Source of the DNA: Cryptomeria japonica
Lineage: Eukaryota; Streptophyta; Pinopsida; Cupressales; Cupressaceae
DNA length: 64,000 bases
Direction: 5' to 3'
Assembly (NCBI RefSeq): GCF_030272615.1
Contig: NC_081413.1
Location: 552,883,136-552,947,135, forward strand
Shown in pieces: positions 44,810 to 55,006 of the stretch. Made by a program: the position numbers and the translations under genes. Below the pieces are notes generated by a model, which was given only the letters and a program-made list of their open reading frames with translations, searched no databases and was not told the origin of the DNA. Every line of letters begins with the position of its first letter. Within the stretch, counting starts at the first letter, position 1.

Positions 44810-46030
44810 ATACTGAAGTAGCGTATGTCACAATTAGGGTATCTCTTACAGTAATGCATATACTCTAATGATAGTTTTCTTATATTAGCATCTCAGATAT
44901 GACTAGCCTGTTACTACTTATCAAGTTGCCATTAGTTTTATGTTCAAAGTTATTCTATATACTCTAGTCGGTTACTACTACCGAGATATTCAGTCGGTAT
45001 GCACAGTCTAGTCGGTTACAGAAGAAAGTAGTCTCAGAGCGTAGTTTACACCGAGTATCATTTCATGTCTACCGAGCTGCAAAGATGACACGCCGAGTTG
45101 ATATACACCGAGTGAAACGTGTTACCAGATTCACTGAACCTGGACATACATATGAAAATGTGTTACAAGATCGAGGCACATAGAACCGTTATCACATTGG
45201 AAATTGCACTTAAAGATTGTGTATGATTTTGAGGTCATCTAACCAATGAAATATTTTGCATGGTTATTCATTCGATAAAACATGTTTGTAAGATCAAAGC
45301 AATGAATGGATCACCGACATAAGAGATCTATTTATACAGCATGAGTTAAGAATTAAAAAGGTGTGTGCATGAGTGTAAGAAGACTGCTATAGAGACACAG
45401 AGGTCACCGAGAAGGATTTAAAAGAACAGTCAAAGAACAGAGTAAATAGAAGGGTTTACCGAGTTACTATATGGGTTACCGAGGTATGTTGTAAGCAAGG
45501 TAATCTATTCTAAGTACATAGAATCTGCTATAACATTTCAGATGTAAAGTTGCAGATATTTGTAATGATTTATTGTAATATTTTGAAGTTGTAAGAGAAA
45601 CCTTTAACAGGCTAAAAGACTCTAATCAAATCTATAAATTGTAAAGCCTCTAACAAGGTGCAACATTTAGAATAAGTGTTGTAAAATCCTTTAGCAAGGT
45701 AGATCTAACAGATCTTGTTACTCCTAACAGGGTAAGCTATCAGAAATAGCTAAACATGTAGCTCTAACTGAGCACTCTTTATTATTGCAGTAGTGAAGTT
45801 GTGGGTGCCATCCCCACCGCAGTTTTTCTCTCTAACCAAGAGTTTCTGTGTAACCAAAATATATGTGTTATGGAGTGAATCATGTATGATTGTTATCTAT
45901 TTGTTTTAGCTTTATATTATGTTACTGCACTATTCTGTTTATGCATAAGCAATAAAGTTATTATTGAAGAAAAGTTTTGAAGTACTGATTCACCCCTCCC
46001 CTCTCAGTACATTAGCTTTCCATAGTGGGC
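44810..46030 (+). mobile_element. LTR-like remnant, low certainty
   Basis: Many CCGAG and AGTCGGTTAC phrases (44,960-45,490). Near 45,985-46,010 comes a CACCCCTCCCCTCTCAGTAC tract of the kind found at the 3' end of plant copia LTRs. No boundaries, primer-binding site or partner LTR could be fixed. Confidence 0.3.
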
Positions 46031-46480
46031 CTAACATAGCCAGGTATGAATTATGGTTACTCTTGGATATATTTATCTTCAGTATGTAAATGCGGTAAGT
46101 ATGTATGTATCACTATGTTCCAGACTGTACCATGGAACTAGCCTATTTGGTTTAGTTTTTATTGAATCATTTACATTAAGAGACTTCTTTGATTATAATT
46201 TTAAGTAGCAAATAAGGTGCTAACATGGATAACAAGACATATGGAAATATCGGTTATGTGATATGCAAGTATACTTCTCAAAAATGTTATTGTAACCTGG
46301 GTAATCTTTCGTCTTGTAGTCGATAGTATAGGAACTCTTTGTTGTCTCAATATAAAAGATGTCTTGGTTGCATTAGCAGTAGTGGAAAGTATACTATAAG
46401 CTTGTTGATATAAAAGTAGTCCTTTTTTTCGGCACTAACAAATCATGAACTGGTATGCAGCAAGGTTGTGTTGAGAATCT
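46031..46480. other. Unassigned DNA
   Basis: No gene or repeat recognised. Confidence 0.5.
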
Positions 46481-46802
46481 ATTTTGCAGGTTATAGGGCT
46501 AGCTAGAAGTCTGTGAACTTAGATAAAGGAGGCAAGTTTTTACAAAGATTGGAGGCAGAATGTAGAAAATCCCTATGATGGGCCTGTTTAGCCCAAGATG
46601 AGGGGCTTGAGAAGGAAATTATGTAATGTTTAAATGTTGCAGAGATTTAGTACCATTACTTGACTGGACTTAATATCCTGGGCAAGGCCGAAGGTTTTCT
46701 CCTCTCCCCTCTTTCCTACCGGCACCCGCACTAAGCGGAGAATGTAATTCTATTTATTATTTAATAAAATATGGCTTCGGCCTTTTACCGAGCAAAAAAA
46801 AA
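46481..46802 (+). mobile_element. 3' tail of a LINE, with poly(A)
   Basis: Ends ATGGCTTCGGCCTTTTACCGAGC followed by a run of about 11 A. This style of 3' end (short stem-like CGGCCTTTTACCG, then poly(A)) is common in plant LINEs. No coding part remains. Confidence 0.45.
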
Positions 46803-46880
46803 AATCATATATATATATATAAAAATAAAATTAAACAAACAAATTTTTAAATATATATTTTTATTACCTAAGTTCTTCCA

Positions 46881-46971
<91 letters not shown>

Positions 46972-47150
46972 ACTCACTCCTCTCTATCTCTTTCTATCTA
47001 TATCTCTTTATCTATATCTGCCTCTTTGTATCTCTCTCTATCTATTGCTATTTATACCATTCCTTTCTCATTAACTTCATATCTCCCTCCATCTCTCCTA
47101 CTCTATTTCTTTATCTCTCTTTCTCTCTCTTTCTCCTTACTCATACACCC
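46803..47150. repeat. Microsatellite cluster (CT, AT, TCTA)
   Basis: CT repeat about 46,882-46,932, AT repeat 46,935-46,968, then imperfect CTAT/TCTC repeats up to the LRR exon. The pyrimidine-rich strand ends ACACCCTAG and could serve as the acceptor of the following exon. Confidence 0.9.
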
Positions 47151-47152
47151 TA

Positions 47153-48300
47153 GAATTGATGTCGATGTTCTTGATTTACCAATGGAGTTTGACAAACTTG
47201 ACCATCTCATCTACTACAATGGCCCATTGATGCAAGGCATGAGTTTGTATGAGGTAAGATCTACCTTGTTCAAAGCATATTTATCATTTCAATTAGATTA
47301 TATAACAACAACTGACAACCTTTTTCATAATTATTGTGCAAATATGTAGTTTCCTCCAAGCCTACGCATTGCATACATTAAGGATTATTCTGAGAACGGA
47401 GTTGAACATTCTAAAAGTTCTCCCGAAGTCACTCTAGCTTCTTTGCTTGTAACATTAGACTTGTATGGTTTCAAAAATATGCAAAGGTTGTCAGACGAAA
47501 TGGAAATGCTAACAAAGTTAGAAGACTTAAGATTATGGAACTGCCATAGTTAAAGGAACTTCCTTCCAAATTGGGAGATCTCGGGAATCTAAAATAGATG
47601 AGACTAAATGGATGCACTGAATTGAAAGAGTTGCCTTCAAACTTTGACAAACTTAGCAATTTGACATCTTTGTTCATTTCCTTCAAACTTTGGCTAGCTC
47701 AAAGAGTTAGAAGAGTTACAATTGTACAACTGTTCTGGGTTACAAGCGTTGCCATCAGACTTTGGCCACCTCAAAAATTTAGAAGAGTTGCAATTGTACA
47801 ACTATTCTAAGTTAAAAGCGGTGCCTTCAGACTTTGGCCACCTCAAAAATTTAGAAGAGTTACAATTGTACAGTTGTTCTAGGTTAAAAGTGTTGCCTTT
47901 AGACTTTGGTCACCTCAAAAATTTAGAAGAGTTACAATTGTACAATTGTTCTGAGTTAAAAGTGTTGCCTTCAGACTTTGGCCACCTCAAAAATTTAGAA
48001 GAGTTACAATTGTACAACTGTTTTGGGTTAAAAGAGTTGCCTTCAGACTTTGGCCACCTCAAAAATTTAAGAGTGTTAAAATTGAGCGGTTGTTCTGGAT
48101 CAGCAAAGTTGCCTTCAAACTTTGGTCAGCTCAAAAATTTAAAAAAGCTAGATTTGGAGGATTGTTCTAGGTTAGAAAAATGGCCATTAAGCTTTGCTGA
48201 TCTAATAGAGCTAAAGGAGATTTGCTTGACAGGTTGATCCTCAACTTTAAAAGATTCGTTTCCCGATAATTTCAAAGGAAATGATTGTACAGTAATTGGA
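47153..48300 (+). pseudogene. C-terminal LRR region of a TIR-NBS-LRR type gene
   Basis: A first exon-like piece (47,153-47,251, from IDVDVLDLPMEF to GMSLYE) ends at GAG-GTAAGAT. The next begins after ATATGTAG at 47,350. After several broken units (47,500-47,690), an open stretch of 171 codons (47,722-48,237) holds about seven perfect 24-residue units of the form LPSDFGHLKNLEELQLYNCS, then a divergent end (LSFADLIELKEICLTG). A TGA at 48,235 interrupts the tail; the left-hand paralogue has Cys there. The 72-bp units are almost identical, suggesting recent expansion. In this family the LRRs sense pathogen effectors. The TIR and NB-ARC parts are missing, and the region 47,350-47,600 carries several stops. 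Confidence 0.75.
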
Positions 48301-48890
48301 TTATGAAAAAGAGTTTTTAAAAAAATTGAGTATGGAGTTGAAAAAATGTAATGTAATAATTGTCCAATTTATGGATTATGAATAAGAGTTAAAAAAGTTG
48401 AATACAGACTTCAAAGAATGTAATTAAATAATTCACCCCTCAATTGTTACATTGAGGAGGATTTCCATTATTTTTAAAATTTCTTAAGGTTTGTGATTTT
48501 CAATGGTTTTTCATATTATTTTAGTTAAATATTATTTTTAATTATATTTAAGTTATTTTATTTTTTTAATAAATTTAATATATTGATTTTTATAAAGCTA
48601 ATCATATTTTAAATAACAAATATAATATATTAATTTTTATTGGTTTTTCAATATATAAAAGAGACATTTTATTAATTCTTGTAATATCTTTAATAATTTT
48701 GATTTATGTTATAATTAGGTAAATAAAATAATTTCAAAGTAAAATAAAATAATTATTGATAAAAATGACTCTACAATAAATAATGTAAATTAAATAAAAT
48801 AACTCTTAAATAAATAAAATAATTTATGAATGATATTTCTCAATGTTGTTTAAATAGATGTATTTAAGATATGATTTTATTTTTAGTTAG
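48290..48890. repeat. AT-rich 3' flank shared with 380-2,000
   Basis: Second copy of the LRR-gene flank, without the LINE insertion, so it serves as the empty-site comparison. Confidence 0.7.
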
Positions 48891-49112
48891 TAAATAGTTG
48901 GATAGGCCAGCACTTGTATTGATAATAAAGTTTGTACATTTACAGGAGGTGACTGTGTGTCATTGCCCTCCTACCCAAAATGCAGACATAGAGCCAAAAA
49001 TGACCAAAGAGGCAGTCTATGTCTGCTTGACATTCTCTGCCCATTTAACAGCAAAATTTGGGCACAAAGAAAGCTAGACCTTCTACATATGACTAAACTT
49101 CTACCTATCTTT
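48891..49112 (-). other. Left flank of the copia insertion
   Basis: Unassigned. In orientation it would follow the minus-strand coding fragment at 54,256-55,006 if the copia element were removed, and could be that gene's 3' end. Confidence 0.35.
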
Positions 49113-49574
49113 TGTTAGGGTTTCAAGCAGATCCGAAGCAAATATGAACTAACAATTATATGCAAATTTAAATACAAAAGATAAAGAAATAAAAAAAGAC
49201 ACAGATAACATAGAGATTTAACGTGGTTCACCTAGAATGGGTTACGTCCACCATACACAGTCGTCCAATCTTTCTTATTATCCAGCAAAAATAGTACATC
49301 AACCTTTCAATGCCTTAAGTATCCCAGCCGCTTATAACATGCATTTTTAGGGCAAAAACAAAGTCGACCTTTTTAGGGTTTTATTACAATGTCGATTTTC
49401 ATCAAAAAAATTCCCAGAAAAAAATTTTCTCGGGGGTTCCTGCCCCCGAACCCTCATTTTTCTCGGGGGCTGCCACCCCTGAACCCCTGCCTGGGGCTCG
49501 GCCCGACCCCGGACCCCGACGAGGATACGTGCTGAGTGTACAGTGCTTTGTTGATCAGTCGCCACATTTCAACA
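49113..49574 (-). repeat. 3' LTR of the copia element
   Basis: 462 bp, plus-strand TGTTAGGGTTTC to ATTTCAACA. It contains a GC-rich inverted-repeat block at 49,427-49,530 with CTCGGGGG and CCCCCGA cores. Confidence 0.92.
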
Positions 49575-49631
49575 ATCTCCCACTTGGAGACTGATCAGGC
49601 TCCACACCGAACAATCTCCCACTTGGAGACT
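49571..49631 (-). repeat. Duplicated polypurine tract
   Basis: The 22-bp sequence that includes the purine tract (minus-strand AAGTGGGAGATTGTT) and the first LTR bases occurs twice without mismatch, at 49,571-49,592 and 49,610-49,631. The copy at the LTR edge is the expected primer; the second lies 39 bp inside. Confidence 0.85.
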
Positions 49632-49707
49632 CATACTACATGACACCACTGTACATGCAACATCCACTAGATAAAAAACTAGGACTCGACTGGTATAAAT
49701 TCCACAA

Positions 49708-52700
49708 TTATAAATCAAGAAGACCAACAGAAACTGATGAAGAAATCGGCTTCTTCTGTGGAACTGCCTTTGTGAACATATCGGCAAGATTCTCACTTGT
49801 GTGAATCTTCTCAAGCCGTAACTGACCCTCCTCCAAAATAGTCGGGATGAAGTAGTACCTGAGCTGAATGTGCTTTGTCCTTGAATGAAAAGCAAAGTTC
49901 TTTGAAAGATGAATGGCACTCTGGCTATTAGTATACAATGGGCTATCCTCTTGTGTCTGGCCCAATTCCTCCAGAAAATATTGCAACCAAATCATCTCCT
50001 TGTTGCCTTCTGTAGCAGCAACATACTTAGCTTCAGTGGTTGAAAGTGCAACAACCTTTTGCAGCCTAGAAATCCAACTGACTACAGTTCCCCCTATAGT
50101 AAAAACATACCTTGTAGTACTCCTCTGTGAATCAATATCACCTGTCAGATCAGAGTCAACAAATCCATTCAGAGCAGCATTAGATCCTTTGAAACATAAT
50201 GCCTTCGTAGTAGTTCCTTTCAAATACCGAAGAATCCATTTCACAGCATTCCGATGTTCCATACCCGAATTACTCATAAACCTGCTCACAACTCCCATTG
50301 CATGTGCAATATCTGGCCTTGTGCATACCATTGCATACATCAGACTACCAACAGCTGATTAATACGGGATGTTAGACATTTTATTAACCTCTTCCTGTGC
50401 CTTTGGGCACATCTCCTTAGTCAATTTGAAATGACTAGACAAAGGTGTACTAACTGCTTTTGCATCCTGCATGTTAAATCTTTTCAACACCTTCTTTATA
50501 TACTCACTTTGGGACAAATTCAAGGTTCTATTTTTCCTGTCCTGTGTAATCCTCATATCGAGAATTTGATAAGTTGCACCCAAATCCTTCATAGCAAATG
50601 ACCTGGCTAATTTCTGTTTAAGATCATTTATATGTTGCATGTTAGACCCAGCAACAAGCATGTCATCAACATTAAGCAATAGGATAATATAATTGCCATT
50701 TTCAAAACTCTTAAAATATACACAATGATCAGAATGACATCTATGATAACCGTGTTCAGCCATGAAACTATCAAATTTTAAATACCATTGTCGAGGTGCT
50801 TGCTTTAGGCCATACAGACTTTTCTTCAACCTGCACACCAAGTTCTCCTTACCTTTGACCTCATATCCCTATGGTTGCAACATGTAAATTTCCTCCTCCA
50901 AATCTCCATGGAGAAAAGTTGTTTTCACATCTAATTGTTCAAGATGTAAATCATCTGCAGCCACAAGACTAAGTATAGTTCTAATTGAAGTCATTTTACA
51001 ACTGGAGAAAATATTTCATCATAATCTACACCATTTTTCTATGCAAAACCTTTTACCACAAGTCTAGCCTTATATCTTTTCTAACCTCCTTCCTCCTCCT
51101 TCAGCTGATAAACCCATTTGTTAGGCAAGGCTCTTTTTTCTGCAGGTAAAGGGACTAAGTCCCAAGTCTTATTTTTCATCAAGGAGTCCATCTCCTCTTT
51201 CATGCCTAGCTCCCACTGTTGTTTGGCATCTACCTGCATTGCTTCTTCATATTCTTCTGGTTCACCAGAATTAGTTAATAATATAGAATACAAAGAAGGA
51301 GAAAATCTTTCAAGGGGTCTACTTGACCTCGTAGAATGTTTAACACTTGCAGGAGTTTGTGGAACATTCTGTTGTTACTGAGCATCAAGTACCTGTGGCA
51401 ATTCATTTCCAGGAATCTCATCCAACACCACATATTCTTGCTTGTCTTGTTCATGCTTCTTTTCCTGCATTTGTTCTTTATACATAACCTTCTCATTGAA
51501 TATAACATCTCTACTTCTAGTTATTTTCTTATTTTCAAAATCCCATAACCGATAGCCATATTCATCTATCCCATATCCAATGAAGGTACATTTCTGAGAT
51601 TTAGCATCAAGCTTGGTTCTGTTTTCTTTATCAACATGGACAAAAGCTTCACAACCAAAGGTTTTCAGAAAAGAATAATTTACCTTTTTACCAGTCCTTG
51701 AAGGTCCTCTATTTATCAAATAGACAGCAGTATGCAAAGCATCTGCCCAAAAATGTAAGGGCAATCTAGTATGCAATCTCATGCTCCTCGCGCGTTCCAT
51801 GATAGTCCTATTCATTCTCTCTGACACACCATTTTCCTATGGAGTTCCTGGAACTGTCTTCTGCTTTCTAATCCCATTTAAGGAGCAGTAATCTTCAAAT
51901 GCCTTGCTGCAATACTCACCTTCATTATCCGATCTGAGACACTTCAACCTTTTTCCTGTCTCATTCTCAACCAAAGCTTTCCATTTCTTAAAAGTTTCAA
52001 AAACATCTGATTTTTTCGTTAGGAAATATACCCATGTTTTTCTAGTTGAGTCATCAATAAAAATAACATAATAACAAGAGCCACCAAGAGATGATACTTG
52101 AGTCATTCCCCATACATCTGAATGCACAAACTCTAACTTCTCACTCTTCTTCTCTTTCCCAACCTTGAGAAATCTAACTCTTTTCTGTTTTCCATAAACA
52201 CAGTTTTCACAGAACTCTAAATCAATCTTCTTTAGTCCTGGCAATAGATTTTTGGAGTGAAGGATTTTCATCCCTTTCTCACTCATGTGCCCAAGCCTAT
52301 GGTGCCACATTATCAAATCTGTTCTTGCAACATCTATTGTTGATATCCCTATAGTAACTTTATCTGTAGCAGCTAAGGTAGAGTAAGTGTTACCAGTACA
52401 CAAATATAATGTGCCTACCTTCGTACCTTTAGCTACTACTAATGATCCTTTACTGACCTTCCACATACTGTCTGAGAAGGTAACTATGCAACGTTCACTA
52501 CCTAGTTGCCCTGCAGAAATTAAATTTCTTCTTAAGTTAGGAACATGTCTTCCCTCCTACAGAAACCAGTCATTACCATTCTGCAACTTGATCTTTATCT
52601 TTCCTTTTCCAACAATTTGACAGGGCTCATCATCACCCAAATATACCTGTCCAAAATCACCTTGAACATAATCTAGAAAATATTTTCTATGGGGTGTAGC

Positions 52701-53609
52701 ATGAAATGAAGCCCCATAATCTATTACCCAGGAATCATTAACATTATCCAAATATAAGATTAAAGCATCTTGTAAAGTATTACTTGCAATATTAGCTTCC
52801 TTACTATCATTTTCATTTTTGTCTCCTTTGTTTTTCCGAGACCAACAGTCTTTCTTTAGATGACCAGGCTTTCCGCAGTACCAGCAATCTTTCTTTCCTC
52901 TAGATTGAGAGTGTCCTTTCTTTGACTTCCCTCATGACTTCTCATTCCAAGGGCATTTTCCTCTTTCCTTTGATCTTCCTCTGTTCTCCACATTCAAAAC
53001 ACTACCCGATGATGTTGGAGTCTCACCTGTGCTTTTCCTTCGCATTTCCTTGCTTAGGATAACACCAACAATATCATCAAATACTAAAGTATTTTTACCA
53101 GAGATAGAGTTACTTATAGCCATAACCAAGCTATTCCAGCTTTTTGGCAAAGAACATAAAATCAAGAGAGCCCTAACCTCTTCTGCAAAGGTAATTTTTA
53201 CCGAAGACAATTGACTGGTAATTGTATTAAATTCATTTAAGTGCTCCGCTATAGATCCTCCCTCACTCATTTTCAAATTAAACAAACGCTTCATAAGAAA
53301 TACCTTATTCAAAGCTGAGGGTTTCTCATACAACTTAGCCAATGTCACCATCAAATCTATAGTCAATTTTGCTTCTGTTATATTGAAAGCTACAGATGGT
53401 GCAAGGCACAATCGAATGGATCCTAGTGCCTTTCTATCTAAAATGTCCCATTTTTCATCTGATATTGTGGTCGCTTTCTTTGCCTTTCCTTCTAATGGCC
53501 ACCACAAATCCTTTTGATACAGGTAATCCTCCATCTGCATTTTCCATAACTGATAATTTTGGCCGTTAAACTTTTTGACCTTGAATTTGGAATCCTCCAT
53601 TGCTCCCAC
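49708..53609 (-). pseudogene. gag-pol: Copia gag-pol polyprotein, interrupted
   Basis: Minus strand. Gag starts [19 protein letters not shown] at 53,609 and ends with a C-x2-C-x4-H-x4-C zinc knuckle (CWYCGKPGHLKKDC, about 52,847-52,888). Protease follows at about 52,730 (WVIDYGASFHAT; the usual D-S/T-G is changed to D-Y-G). Next come the integrase His-Cys zinc domain (HHRLGH to CENCVYGK, 52,190-52,310) and the catalytic core (HSDVWG, FIDDSTR, SDNEGEY), then reverse transcriptase with YGLKQAPRQWY and NVDD in place of YVDD (about 50,660-50,830), and RNase H (VALSTTEAKYVA, about 50,010-50,060) ending at 49,708. Breaks: stops at 52,932, 52,557, 51,837, 51,375 and about 50,359, plus a frame shift between 51,081 and 50,841. 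The parts before and after the shift each keep one frame, so decay is recent to moderate. Confidence 0.93.
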
Positions 53610-53644
53610 TCAAATCTGAAAGTCCTACCAATTTACAGAAAAAC

Positions 53645-53659
53645 TCACTCTGATACCAA
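53645..53659 (-). other. Copia primer-binding site
   Basis: Minus-strand TGGTATCAGAGTGAG, two bases from the 5' LTR, matches initiator tRNA-Met except near its end. Confidence 0.9.
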
Positions 53660-53661
53660 TT

Positions 53662-54090
53662 GTTAGGGTTTCAAGCAGATCCGAAGCAAATATGAACTAA
53701 CAATTATATGCAGATTTAAATACAAAAGATAAAGAAATAAAACAGGACATAGATAACACAGAGATTTAACGTGGTTCACCCAGAATGGGTTACATCCACC
53801 ATACACAGTCATCCAATCTTTCTTATTATCCAGCAAAAATAGTACATCAACCTTTCAATGCCTTAAGCATCCCAGCCGCTTATAACATGCGTTTTTAGGG
53901 CAAAAACAAAGTCGGCCTTTTTAGGGTTTTATTACAATGTCGGTTTTCATCAAAAAAAATTCCCAAAAAAAAAATTTCTCGGGGGCTCCCGCCCCCGAAC
54001 CCCTGCCCAGGGCCCAGCTCGGCCCTCGACCCCGACGAGGATATGTGCTGAGTGTACAGTACTTTGCTGATCAGTCGCCACATTTCAACA
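53662..54090 (-). repeat. 5' LTR of the copia element
   Basis: 429 bp, the shorter of the two LTRs because it lacks one unit of the GC-rich CTCGGGGG block. Confidence 0.92.
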
Positions 54091-54255
54091 TCTTCACCAT
54101 ACATTCTCTGCAACTGCTTATAAAGTATTAGACACAAACCTATAACAAAACAAACCAAAAAAAAAAGGATCTATTTGCCAAAGAAAAGGAAAGCGAGGTC
54201 ACTCACTCTCCAAAGAGCTTGAGATATTTTCATACAAACTCTGTGTTGCAACTGC

Positions 54256-55006
54256 CTAAGCAATGATCAGGCAGTCTCGACCACATCCCACATGTGCCTC
54301 CCCTACAGCTATCTCATTGGTGAGTCTCATGTCATTTGGAATCCATAATTCCCCTTTGCCTAGGCCCCAGTCATTCCCTGCCTCAATCACACCATTTTCA
54401 TCTACCCCAATATCCCTACGACCCTGTAGGCCTTCCTCCCTCGTGAACTTCCCCAAATCATAAGTCTCTAGCCTGGCCAGACTGTCTGTCACAAAGAGAA
54501 AAAATGCCAAGTTTTGATTCTTCTCCATACAACTACGATTGAAGTTTCCCAGCTCTATCATTTGCACAATTGAAAATGTCCTCACATCCCCCAGCATCCC
54601 GAGACATTTAATATTGGTAAGCCAGCGAAATGTACTTCTACTCATCAATATTGTCCAGAACTACATCTATTTCTCTAAGAAGGGAATGTCGAAAAAGCAT
54701 TTGCCACATTTTCTTCATGTTAGGCTTGCAAATACCCATTTGGATGCAAATCACCAAGAACATTGTCATTATGCTCGAGTTTACTTTGTATTTGTGGGTC
54801 GCTCGCAAGAACTCAGTACTCTGAACCCTCTCTATCACATACAGAATTAGGGGATGCTTTGACTCCATCACCATGAGTAGACATTTTTTTTCTAAAATTT
54901 CACCTAGGAAAGACATCTGTTGTTTGGTTGCTTTCAGCAGAACAAGAGTATCCATCACTATAGCTTCCAGAGCACTGGTGCAGTCACGGTTACGAGGATC
55001 CTCAAG
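54256..55006 (-). pseudogene. Unrecognised gene fragment next to the copia element
   Basis: I do not recognise it. On the minus strand an acceptor-like GATCTAG precedes about 120 open codons (55,006-54,640; VLLEDPRNRDCTSALEAIV, HPLILYVIERVQSTEFL). A one-base frame change near 54,640 leads into about 127 further codons (54,636-54,256; LGMLGDVRTFSIVQMIELG, LARLETYDLGKF) ending TGA or TAG near 54,256. Composition is that of a real helical protein with several hydrophobic heptads. The copia element sits just beyond its end, so the insertion probably hit the last exon or 3' untranslated region. It could be a decayed host gene. Confidence 0.45.

Larger units (their letters stand above)
49113..54090 (-). 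mobile_element. Complete Ty1/copia element, inactivated (4,978 bp)
   Basis: Two LTRs (49,113-49,574 and 53,662-54,090) with TG...CA ends, a tRNA-Met primer-binding site and a purine tract frame a gag-pol region on the minus strand. Flanks are TCTTT (49,108-49,112) and TCTTC (54,091-54,095), a one-mismatch target duplication. LTR differences are mostly transitions, plus an indel of about 33 bp. The domain order integrase before reverse transcriptase is diagnostic of copia. Confidence 0.93.

Noticed and set aside
46771-47349. 192-codon plus-strand frame
   Set aside because: Most of it is CT and AT microsatellite; only the last part after 47,153 is LRR-gene sequence.
49913-50362. Plus-strand open frame of 149 codons
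   Set aside because: It lies opposite the copia RNase H region and is a shadow.
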